Shown: positions 1-5,508, counted from the first letter of the stretch. The stretch is DNA of 5,704 nt from Spirochaetia bacterium (GCA_025997655.1 BNUW01000147.1:1-5704); one strand, 5' to 3'. The notes: a model not told the origin generated them from the letters alone. Made by a program: numbers and translations.

Positions 1-1
1 G

Positions 2-406
2 GCCATGAAAACCCTGCTGGATATCAAGCGGAAGGGCAAACTCATTCTGGTGTTCCCCTCCGGCACACGGTACCGGCCCTGGGACCCCGGCACCAAAAAA
101 GGGGTCCGGGAAATTGATTCCTATGTAAAATCCTTCGACTATATGTGTCTGGTAGCCATAAACGGCGAAGTACTCCATGTCCGTCAGGGAGACATGATGG
201 ACGATTTTGTCAGCGAAGATGTGATACGGTTCACCGCGGGGCCGGTTCAGTCCTGCACGGAATTCAGGGACGCCGCCAAGGCTAAGGCCGATGCTGCCGG
301 GATAGAGGATAAAAAGCAGGCGGTGGTGGACACCATCATGGAGCAGCTGGACGAAATGCACATCGCCGCCGAGCCCGACAGGCAGAGGCGTGCCGCCAAA
401 ACCTGA
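2..406 (+). CDS. PlsC-type (lyso)phospholipid acyltransferase, C-terminal part, 5' end outside the window
   Basis: The frame is open to the left edge (codon at 2-4), so the ATG at 5 is probably an internal Met and the real start lies upstream. The visible part is about 133 residues. Near its start is V-F-P-S-G-T-R-Y-R-P, which matches block III (FPEGTR) of glycerolipid acyltransferases, the motif that binds the glycerol phosphate. Next come KKGVREIDSY and a hydrophobic strand (MCLVAINGEVL), as in the second half of the PlsC fold, then a charged, Ala-rich helical tail. The catalytic HX4D box would lie in the missing N-terminal part. Family role: transfer of a fatty acyl chain to glycerol 3-phosphate or lysophosphatidate at the inner face of the membrane. 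Oddity: the usual Glu of FPEGTR is Ser here. The family call is fairly safe, but the exact substrate is not. The gene ends at a TGA inside the loop of its own terminator. Confidence 0.7.
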   Translation, partial: AMKTLLDIKRKGKLILVFPSGTRYRPWDPGTKKGVREIDSYVKSFDYMCLVAINGEVLHVRQGDMMDDFVSEDVIRFTAGPVQSCTEFRDAAKAKADAAGIEDKKQAVVDTIMEQLDEMHIAAEPDRQRRAAKT

Positions 407-418
407 ACGGCGGCTTTT
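392..418 (+). terminator. Intrinsic terminator of the acyltransferase gene
   Basis: GCCGCC (392-397) pairs with GGCGGC (409-414) across an 11-nt loop and is followed at once by TTTT (415-418). The stop codon of the acyltransferase (404-406) lies in the loop, so the hairpin partly overlaps the coding end. There is no T tract on the other strand, so the polarity is plus. Confidence 0.65.
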
Positions 419-441
419 AGTTCTTAAACGGGCTCCGGGCA

Positions 442-484
442 TAAAAAAACCTCCCGGGAAAAGGAGGTGAAGAAACCCGGGAGG
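442..484 (-). terminator. Strong intrinsic terminator, minus strand
   Basis: A perfect 9-bp stem, CCTCCCGGG (484-476) with CCCGGGAGG (458-450), has a 17-nt pyrimidine-rich loop and is followed on the minus strand by seven T (449-443). On the plus strand the stem is preceded by A7 and followed by no T run, which fixes the direction. It ends the candidate small RNA and would also stop any read-through from the RlpA-like gene. Confidence 0.85.
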
Positions 485-585
485 CAAAGACAATACGGTT
501 GATGAATACACGTAGCTGCTCAACAAATTTTAGACTGCCGATAATAATCGTTGATGTAAAACCTGTCTAAATAACCGTACCATCA
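442..585 (-). ncRNA. Candidate structured small RNA with an anti-Shine-Dalgarno terminator loop
   Basis: This stretch lies between the 3' ends of two genes. It has its own minus-strand promoter (592-620) and ends in a strong terminator, giving a predicted RNA of about 140 nt starting near 585. Read on the minus strand it contains nested pairings: a 12-bp helix between 584-573 and 500-489 (three G-U pairs), inside it a 7-bp helix (571-565 with 535-529), and inside that a small CGAT/ATCG hairpin (550-539). The 3' terminator loop is TTTCTTCACCTCCTTTT, which contains TCACCTCCTT, the sequence at the 3' tail of 16S rRNA. Such a loop could pair with ribosome binding sites of mRNAs. The helices and signals are read directly. 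Expression and the regulatory role are inferred. It matches no known RNA family that I recognise (not tmRNA, SRP RNA or RNase P by eye). The alternative is a long 3' UTR of the upstream minus-strand gene. Confidence 0.5.
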
Positions 586-591
586 AACTAA

Positions 592-620
592 AAGATATAC
601 AATTTCAGTGCAAGGGTCAA
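592..620 (-). promoter_or_regulatory. Sigma-70-type promoter of the candidate small RNA
   Basis: On the minus strand TTGACC (620-615, 5/6 to consensus) and TATCTT (597-592, 4/6) are separated by exactly 17 bases. The predicted start near 585 falls one base before the 5' arm of the long helix, which supports a functional link. A TATATC variant with 15-base spacing overlaps the same -10 region. Confidence 0.5.
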
Positions 621-660
621 GGGCATAACCGAAATAGTTGATTAATAAAGTAATAAACTA

Positions 661-682
661 CAAAAATCCGGATATTCCCCGG
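661..682 (-). terminator. Short intrinsic terminator directly after the RlpA-like gene
   Basis: Directly after the TAA stop, the minus strand reads CCGGG (682-678) and TCCGG (672-668) around a 5-nt loop, then A and TTTTT (666-662). One of the five pairs is G-U, so it is weak. If it works, it separates the protein gene from the small RNA downstream. Confidence 0.45.
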
Positions 683-1408
683 TTAACGCTCAGGCCTAAT
701 CCAGGCTTCCTTGACATCCAGATTTCCTAAACGTTGGGCCAGCCAGGGAAGATACTGAGCGGGGACTCCGGGAAGAACCACCCGGATATGCTCCCCGAAC
801 CGTTCGTAGTAGGGGTGGAATCCCGCCGCTACCAGCCGCTCAAATGCCTCCTTCGCATGCAGGGGCAGCAAATAGGACCCCGCCTGTACCCGGAAAATCG
901 TAGTATTCCCCGGATCGGGCATACGGGGAATGATCTGCGCGGGCGGCTTAGTCAATACCGGTTTCGGCGCTGGGGGAGGCGGCGGGGGCGGATCGGGTTC
1001 CTTCGGCGGCGGGGGCGGCGGATCAGGTTCCTTCGGCGGCGGCGGGGGGGGCGGATCGGGTTCCTTCGGCGGTTCCACCGGACGGGTCGCCCGTTCAAGG
1101 AGTACCGGAACGGACCCATCAATGGGCACACCTATCACCTCGGCGACACTGGGGGAAAGATCCGCTATTCTATCAACCGAAGCGGTTATCCGGTTCGTAA
1201 CGGTGGCATATACCACCTTATCATTGTCCGTATTGGTAATCTTTACATAGGTACCGATGGGCAAACTCGGGTGGGCTACGCTTAGCTCGTCCGATTCCAA
1301 GGTTCCGGTGGCGGCGCCTTGCTGCTTGAAATTCCGGAGCGATGCCTGGGCCGTGCAGAGCGTAATGAAAATCGCCCCAAACAAAAGCATCGCCATTATC
1401 CGCTTCAT
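683..1408 (-). CDS. Exported RlpA-like protein with poly-proline linker and C-terminal SPOR domain
   Basis: 241 residues. Residues 1-22 form a signal peptide (MKR, hydrophobic core, then TAQA). Residues about 30-105 resemble the RlpA double-psi beta-barrel: the AHPSLPIGT block (His46) and DRIADLS (79-85). Residues 113-148 are a repeat of KEPD followed by 6-7 prolines. Residues 170-239 form a SPOR domain (FRVQAGSY, AGFHPYYERF, HIRVVLPG), which binds denuded glycan strands at division septa. RlpA proteins are lytic transglycosylases or septal wall proteins. Here the Asp of the family's NDRGP motif appears to be Asn (TNR, 71-73) and the GP is missing, so it may bind peptidoglycan without cutting it. 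Cys18 lies in a non-standard lipobox (ITLC), so lipidation by relaxed spirochaete rules is possible. The start is supported by AGAGG six bases upstream and by a strong promoter about 50 bases upstream. Confidence 0.8.
   Translation of the reverse strand: MKRIMAMLLFGAIFITLCTAQASLRNFKQQGAATGTLESDELSVAHPSLPIGTYVKITNTDNDKVVYATVTNRITASVDRIADLSPSVAEVIGVPIDGSVPVLLERATRPVEPPKEPDPPPPPPPKEPDPPPPPPKEPDPPPPPPPAPKPVLTKPPAQIIPRMPDPGNTTIFRVQAGSYLLPLHAKEAFERLVAAGFHPYYERFGEHIRVVLPGVPAQYLPWLAQRLGNLDVKEAWIRPER
990..1072. repeat. Three tandem copies of a proline-codon repeat inside the RlpA-like gene
   Basis: The 20-base core GGATCGGGTTCCTTCGGCGG occurs at 990-1009, 1020-1039 (one change) and 1053-1072. The spacing is 30 and 33 bases, so the copies differ by whole codons. 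On the coding (minus) strand each unit reads KEPD plus 6 or 7 prolines. The plus strand is very G-rich, including G5 runs and a G8 run at 1044-1051. The repeat length probably changes by slippage. Confidence 0.85.
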
Positions 1409-1454
1409 TCTTAACCTCTTATATCGGACATTTCAATGTACGTAACCCATTTTG

Positions 1455-1484
1455 ATTATAGCCTACAAGGATGAATATCGTCAA
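1455..1484 (-). promoter_or_regulatory. Sigma-70-type promoter of the RlpA-like gene
   Basis: On the minus strand TTGACG (1484-1479) and a perfect TATAAT (1460-1455) are 18 bases apart. Predicted start is near 1448, leaving a leader of about 40 bases before the ATG at 1408 with AGAGG as ribosome binding site. Confidence 0.7.
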
Positions 1485-1498
1485 GTTCCCATAGTCAT

Positions 1499-1513
1499 AC
1501 CGTCAAAAACGGT
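1499..1513. repeat. Small inverted repeat between the divergent promoters
   Basis: ACCGT (1499-1503) and ACGGT (1509-1513) flank CAAAA. It lies just upstream of the -35 box of the yedF promoter and behind the -35 box of the minus-strand promoter, with no T run on the plus side. It could be an operator for either gene or chance. Nothing else supports a regulator. Confidence 0.25.
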
Positions 1514-1519
1514 GTATAA

Positions 1520-1548
1520 TTGACAACAGATTTTCATCATCTTATAGT
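1520..1548 (+). promoter_or_regulatory. Sigma-70-type promoter of the yedF-desulfurase operon
   Basis: A perfect TTGACA (1520-1525) and TATAGT (1543-1548, 5/6) are 17 bases apart. The predicted start near 1555 gives a very short leader of about 17 bases, containing AGGAG (1561-1565) six bases before the ATG at 1572. A TATAAT at 1515-1520 also exists but lacks a -35 box. Confidence 0.7.
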
Positions 1549-1571
1549 TAACGAATGAATAGGAGTTACAT

Positions 1572-2171
1572 ATGAAAACATTGGATATGCGGGGAAATCC
1601 CTGCCCGATTCCTGTGGTAAACGCACAGAAAACCCTTGCCGAACAGGGTTCGGATGGTGTGGTGGTCCTGGTAGACAATTTTGTCGCGGTGCAGAACCTC
1701 GAAAAGATGGCGAAGGGAACCGGCTGCGGTTTTTCGTATACTGATGAGGGGGCATCGATCTACAAGGCGACCATCGTTAAAGACCCCACTAAGGCTTTTG
1801 TCAATCCTTCGGACTCCGGTTCTGCAGCGGGGAAGAAGGGACCGGTGGCGCTGATAACGGCGGACAGCATGGGCAGGGGGGCGGAGGATCTTGGCAAGCT
1901 GCTCATCAAGGGTTTTATATTTTCGCTGACCCAATTAAATCCCCTGCCTGAAGCGGTTATCTTTTTGAATGGCGGGGCGCATCTTACCACCGAGGGGGCA
2001 AACACCGTGCCCGACCTAAAGGCGCTGGAGGAAAAGGGTACGAACATCTATACCTGCGGGACCTGCGCCAATTACTATAAACTGACGGAACACCTCGCCG
2101 TGGGCAGCATCGTTGACATGATGAAGATAACAAACACCCTGGCAAAGGCTTCCGGCGTGATCACCCTGTGA
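1572..2171 (+). CDS. yedF: YedF-family protein of selenium/sulfur trafficking (TusA domain plus DsrE-like domain)
   Basis: 199 residues. Residues 1-70 form a TusA/SirA domain with the signature RGNPCPIP (Cys11), the sulfur-carrying CPxP motif, and GCGF at 51-54. After a short Ser/Gly/Lys linker, residues 91-199 form a DsrE/DsrF-like domain. It has the family features LNGGAHLTTEG (132-142), a CGTC pair (Cys162, Cys165) followed by a tyrosine pair, and LAVGSIVDM. This two-domain layout is that of the YedF family described from selenium-using genomes, where it co-occurs with selD. Its biochemical step is not established, but relay of persulfide or perselenide between cysteines is the likely role, in the cytoplasm. 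Start: ATG with AGGAG six bases upstream and a near-consensus promoter. It is the first gene of an operon and overlaps the next gene by GTGA. No selD, selA or selB is visible in the window. Confidence 0.85.
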   Translation: MKTLDMRGNPCPIPVVNAQKTLAEQGSDGVVVLVDNFVAVQNLEKMAKGTGCGFSYTDEGASIYKATIVKDPTKAFVNPSDSGSAAGKKGPVALITADSMGRGAEDLGKLLIKGFIFSLTQLNPLPEAVIFLNGGAHLTTEGANTVPDLKALEEKGTNIYTCGTCANYYKLTEHLAVGSIVDMMKITNTLAKASGVITL

Positions 2172-3316
2172 CGATATACGCAAATTACGCCGCCACAACC
2201 CCTGCATTGTCTCCTGCGGTAACCGGCGAACTGCGCGAATATCTGGGCGGGGTACACCTCAACGCCGGGCGGAATTTTGAGGGACTGGAGGCGGGGACTA
2301 TTGCTCTTCGGGCACGCCGGGCGGTAGGAAAGCTGTTTGGCGCGGCCGATCCTTTGCGGGTGATATTCTCAAGCGGGGCCACACAATCGCTGAATATGGC
2401 TATTAACGGCCTTGTCCGCCTGGGGGACCATGTGCTGGCCACCGGTGTGGAACACAACGCAACGGCCCGCCCCCTTGACCTGCTCCGAAAAAACGGCGTG
2501 ATAGAACTTGACTGGCTCCCCTGCGAACCCGACGGTTCGCTGGACCCCGGCGCCGTCCGTAAAGCAATACGGAAAAACACACGGCTGCTCGTTATGACCC
2601 ATGCGTCAAACGTCCTTGGCACGATATTGCCCGTAAGGGAATGTTTCCGGATTGCCCATGAATACGGCGTCCTTACCATCCTTGACATGGCGCAGACCGG
2701 GGGCGTCCTGCCGTTTACCATGGGGGACTCCTGCGATGTTGACATCTTCGATGTTGTTGCCTTTGCGGGCCATAAGGGGCTCAGGGGTCTTGCGGGATCA
2801 GGCGGGTTCGTGATTGGGGAAGCGGCCTGCGGCGCGATGCGGCAATGGATAAGCGGAGGCACCGGCAGCGTATCCCACTCCCTTGATATGCCCGATTTTC
2901 TACCGGACCGGTTCGAGCCGGGTACGCAAAACATCATCGGCATCCTGAGCCTTGCCGCATCGGTGGAGGAGATTTTAGGCGTCGGCGTCGAAACAATACG
3001 GGAGCGCGAACGTGCTTCCACGGCGCGTTTTTTATCGGGGCTGCGGGAACTAAAAAATATCCGCGTCTGCGGAACCCTTGATCCGGATCGCTGTGTATCG
3101 GTTGTTTCAGTTGTTGCCGAAGGATACGATGCCGGAGAGGTTTCACAATTACTGTTTGAAGGCCACGGCATAATTACCCGCAGCGGCCTGCACTGTTCCC
3201 CTTTGGCGCATAAAACCGCCGGGACATTTCCGGGCGGGACGGTTCGCTTCAGCTTTGGGAGCGGAACAACGGAAGCGGAAATCGACAGGATACTTGCAGC
3301 GCTGGAGAAATTGTAA
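2168..3316 (+). CDS. Cysteine desulfurase family protein (PLP-dependent, SufS/NifS class V; TIGR01977-like)
   Basis: 382 residues, normal length for the family. Cysteine desulfurases take sulfur (or selenium from selenocysteine) off the amino acid and hold it on a cysteine as persulfide, releasing alanine. All main residues are visible: SSGATQSLN (68-75) for the PLP phosphate, EHNAT with His96 stacking on the ring, Asn148, Asp173 and Gln176 in ILDMAQTGG, the Schiff-base Lys203 in AGHKG, and the acceptor Cys343 in RSGLHCSPLAHK followed by GGTVRFSFG. The last motif is typical of the subgroup named after Enterococcus EF2568, which is often found with yedF and selD. The start is GTG at 2168, overlapping the yedF stop (GTGA), so translation is probably coupled; no strong ribosome binding site is seen. 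Oddity: the usual LDNAATT at the N terminus reads ANYAATT. The assignment to selenium rather than Fe-S supply is inference from the yedF partner. Confidence 0.88.
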   Translation: MTIYANYAATTPALSPAVTGELREYLGGVHLNAGRNFEGLEAGTIALRARRAVGKLFGAADPLRVIFSSGATQSLNMAINGLVRLGDHVLATGVEHNATARPLDLLRKNGVIELDWLPCEPDGSLDPGAVRKAIRKNTRLLVMTHASNVLGTILPVRECFRIAHEYGVLTILDMAQTGGVLPFTMGDSCDVDIFDVVAFAGHKGLRGLAGSGGFVIGEAACGAMRQWISGGTGSVSHSLDMPDFLPDRFEPGTQNIIGILSLAASVEEILGVGVETIRERERASTARFLSGLRELKNIRVCGTLDPDRCVSVVSVVAEGYDAGEVSQLLFEGHGIITRSGLHCSPLAHKTAGTFPGGTVRFSFGSGTTEAEIDRILAALEKL

Positions 3317-3322
3317 AAAATT

Positions 3323-4501
3323 TTATCCCTTTGCCGCGTCAACTTTTTTATTCACCGTTTCCGACATTACTATTTTCAGTACCAATATGGCGCCGATAAA
3401 CACCGGGAATATAACGAAATTGATATGTGACGCAATCCAGCCAAACAAGGGCGGCATTACCGTAATGCCAATATAGGCGGTTGCCATTTGTATGCCCATT
3501 ATCATTTGCGAATATTCACTGCCAAAGTTTTCGGGGGTTTCATGTAAAAGGCTGGGGTATATCGGCGCGCAGCCAAGGCCGATGATAAAAAACCCAAGCA
3601 ATAATGTAATAGTACTGTTACCCGGTAAAAGCAGGGTAATGATTCCGCAGGCGATAAGCCCCTGCCCCAAACGGACCATCCGCCGGTTGTTCAATTTCAT
3701 GGTTAAGAAACCGGCAATAAAACGCCCTGCGGTGATTCCGCCATAGTACAGCGCAATCCACCGGGCGGCGGAATCGGGGGCTACATTTTTAACCCGTACC
3801 AAATAGCTGCTGCCCCATAGTCCCGTTATTTGTTCTATACTGCAATAACAAAAAAACGTGACAAGAATTTGTTTTACCCCGGGGATTCTGAACAATTCGC
3901 GGTAACTAAGGGACCGTTTTTGTTTCTGTGCCGCCGCCGCCGCGTCCAAGCGGTGTTTCCCCCATAAGGGCAGGGATATAAACAGTAACAGTACCAGACA
4001 AAATTGAATGACGCCCACCGTGCGGTAAGCCGCATTCCAGGGCCTGCCGCCGGTTAAATACGCCGCCATAATAAGCGGCCCTATTGAAGCGCCGATGCCC
4101 CAAAAACAATGGAGCCAGCTCATGTGCCGCGCCTTATAATGCAAGGCCACATAGTTATTGAGTGCCGCATCAACAGAACCGGCGCCTAATCCAAGGGGAA
4201 TTGCGCAAAAACACAAACCGATAAAGGTATGGGAAAGCGAAAAACCAAAGAGGGCGGCGGCGGTCATGAAAACGCTTAGGGCGGTAACAAGCCCCGTTCC
4301 CAGACGTCTGATAAGCCGTTCGCTGAATATGCTTGAAACCACCGTTCCGCCCGCAATAATCATTGCCAGTATTCCGGCGTAATGGAGCGGCGCCCCAAGC
4401 GCGCCATACATTGACGGCCATGCCGATCCAAGCAGGGCGTCGGGTAATCCTAAACTGATAAACGCAAGGTAAATCAGCAGTAAAAGTAATACGACGATCA
4501 T
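3323..4501 (-). CDS. MFS transporter, probably sugar or polyol permease (FucP/FHS-like)
   Basis: 392 residues from the ATG at 4501, which forms an ATGA overlap with the stop of the dehydrogenase gene and follows a GGAGGGG ribosome binding site. A GTG at 4525 would add eight residues but is less likely. The protein is very hydrophobic with about 12 membrane segments in two halves, split by a basic loop around residues 183-205 (KHRLD, QKQKR). Family marks are SERLIRRLG after TM2 (a motif-A-like loop), PLGLGAGSVDAALNNYV around TM4, and MSWLHCFWGIGASIGP leading into TM5. This pattern is common in the fucose/glucose permease-like branch, where proton symport of sugars is usual. The gene is translationally coupled to a Gfo/Idh/MocA dehydrogenase, which suggests uptake of the same substrate. 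The substrate itself cannot be read from the sequence. It converges on the desulfurase gene with only six bases between stops. Confidence 0.8.
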   Translation of the reverse strand: MIVVLLLLLIYLAFISLGLPDALLGSAWPSMYGALGAPLHYAGILAMIIAGGTVVSSIFSERLIRRLGTGLVTALSVFMTAAALFGFSLSHTFIGLCFCAIPLGLGAGSVDAALNNYVALHYKARHMSWLHCFWGIGASIGPLIMAAYLTGGRPWNAAYRTVGVIQFCLVLLLFISLPLWGKHRLDAAAAAQKQKRSLSYRELFRIPGVKQILVTFFCYCSIEQITGLWGSSYLVRVKNVAPDSAARWIALYYGGITAGRFIAGFLTMKLNNRRMVRLGQGLIACGIITLLLPGNSTITLLLGFFIIGLGCAPIYPSLLHETPENFGSEYSQMIMGIQMATAYIGITVMPPLFGWIASHINFVIFPVFIGAILVLKIVMSETVNKKVDAAKG

Positions 4502-5505
4502 GAAAACACCCCTCCCCGTCCCCACCGCTTCACCGAGTTAAGGTACTCAATCGCCCGCAGCCCATCTGCGGCGCTGGACCGGGGCTGCCGGGCAGGATCG
4601 CGGTAACAGGCAACGGCGTCTTCAACCATAGTGGCAAAATATCCCGTGGGGCCATCAAAGGTGTCACCGGTTTTTTTTAGGGAACGGAACCCTTCGGCGT
4701 AGGAGCTTTCGGCGCTTTCCCAAACCTCAAAGATCCCGTTTCCGATACGCAGCCGTCCACGGGCGCAGGAAAACTCCAACTCGAATACCAGATGATCCCG
4801 TTCCGCTCCGATTTCCATAAGGAAGGGGATGCGTTCCGCCGGCCGTTCCAGATACCCCTCCAGCCATGCGGTCCCGGTTCGGCTGCCCAGCCGCGCGCCC
4901 CAACGATTCCGGTGGTACAGGTTTGCGCCGGTCAGGAACATGGCGGCGTCCGCCAGATGGGTGCCGTCGTGCCAGAACACGTCCAGGAGCCGCCGGGTTT
5001 TCCCCATGTACAGTGCGGCCCTTATACTGAGCAGGGGGCCAAGCCGTTTGTCTTCCAGGATTGCCTTGGCTTTGATATAATCTGCGGAGTAACGCCGTTC
5101 ATGGTTGGTGAGTATCCGGGTGATGCCTTTGCGATGAAGCGCCGCTATCTTTCGCGCGGCAGTAATGGTATCCGCCAGGGGCTTTTCGCAGACCGCCACC
5201 GGAACCTCATGACGGGCGGCCAAGGCACAGTAATAGTAATGGCTGTCCGGGTGGGTAGCGATAGTAAGTATGCCCGGCTTATGTTCCGCAAACAGGGCAT
5301 TAACATCGGCATAGACCGGGCGATGCCAGCGTTCGGCAAAAATACGGCGGCGGTCCGCGTCAAGGTCGCAGCCCGCAGCGATGGTGCAGAACGGGTTTGC
5401 CGCAATAGCCCCGGCATGGGTGCAGGGTTTTTCACGAAGGGCATCGTCCTCCAGGAGACTGGCGATACGGCCTAAACCGATGATGGCAACGGGGATTTTT
5501 TCCAT
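4498..5505 (-). CDS. Gfo/Idh/MocA family NAD(P)-dependent oxidoreductase
   Basis: 335 residues, full length for the family. Residues 1-120 form a Rossmann fold: beta strand plus VAIIGLGRIAS (6-16), CDLD at the end of beta 2 (46-49), THPDSHY (84-90), and the family signature CEKPL (106-110), whose lysine contacts cofactor and substrate. The C-terminal alpha/beta domain starts after ILTNHERRYS (131-140) and has the catalytic-type segment VFWHDGTHLADAAMF (176-190), with Asp180 and His183 in the DGTH pattern. Members oxidise or reduce sugars, inositols or amino sugars in the cytoplasm. The acidic residue at the end of beta 2 suggests NAD over NADP (inference). The ATG lies three bases after the vapC remnant's stop. 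The only ribosome-binding candidate is a GGGG ten bases upstream, so initiation may rely on coupling. The downstream MFS gene overlaps it by ATGA, so the two form an operon. Confidence 0.88.
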   Translation of the reverse strand: MEKIPVAIIGLGRIASLLEDDALREKPCTHAGAIAANPFCTIAAGCDLDADRRRIFAERWHRPVYADVNALFAEHKPGILTIATHPDSHYYYCALAARHEVPVAVCEKPLADTITAARKIAALHRKGITRILTNHERRYSADYIKAKAILEDKRLGPLLSIRAALYMGKTRRLLDVFWHDGTHLADAAMFLTGANLYHRNRWGARLGSRTGTAWLEGYLERPAERIPFLMEIGAERDHLVFELEFSCARGRLRIGNGIFEVWESAESSYAEGFRSLKKTGDTFDGPTGYFATMVEDAVACYRDPARQPRSSAADGLRAIEYLNSVKRWGRGGVFS

Positions 5506-5508
5506 GGT

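Noticed and set aside
5..7. ATG at 5 as the true start of the acyltransferase
   Set aside because: The frame is open upstream to the edge and the protein would lack the catalytic HX4D half, so the gene is cut by the window.
461..470. Perfect ribosome binding site AAGGAGGTGA on the plus strand
   Set aside because: No start codon with usable spacing follows. The only nearby start is a GTG inside the motif, giving a short frame that ends within about 12 codons. It is the complement of the terminator loop.
537..544. GCCGATAA on the plus strand, identical to the -10 box of sigma-28 flagellar promoters
   Set aside because: No TAAA-type -35 box is present at the right distance and no gene follows on the plus strand. 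The bases are better explained as part of the CGAT/ATCG hairpin of the minus-strand RNA.
450..550. CRISPR or mobile-element end
   Set aside because: The inverted repeats are single, concentric and of different sequence, with no regular spacing, transposase or target duplication. They fit an RNA fold and terminator.
734..1285. Plus-strand Gly/Arg-rich frames (also 930-1250)
   Set aside because: They are antisense readings of the proline repeat and SPOR region. The minus-strand gene has a promoter, ribosome binding site, signal peptide and domains, while these have none.
2185..3342. Long open frame of 385 codons on the minus strand
   Set aside because: It lies almost fully antisense to the desulfurase, whose catalytic motifs are all intact. 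Its protein is Ser/Arg/Pro-rich with no recognisable domain, as expected for a shadow frame in GC-rich codons.
4502..4525. Upstream GTG start for the MFS gene, adding eight residues
   Set aside because: The added residues (MGTGRGVF) are the translation of a G-rich ribosome binding region. The ATG at 4501 has good spacing to GGAGGGG and forms a classic ATGA overlap.
4792..5475. Plus-strand frame of 227 codons
   Set aside because: It is antisense to the Gfo/Idh/MocA gene and has no recognisable motif or start signal.
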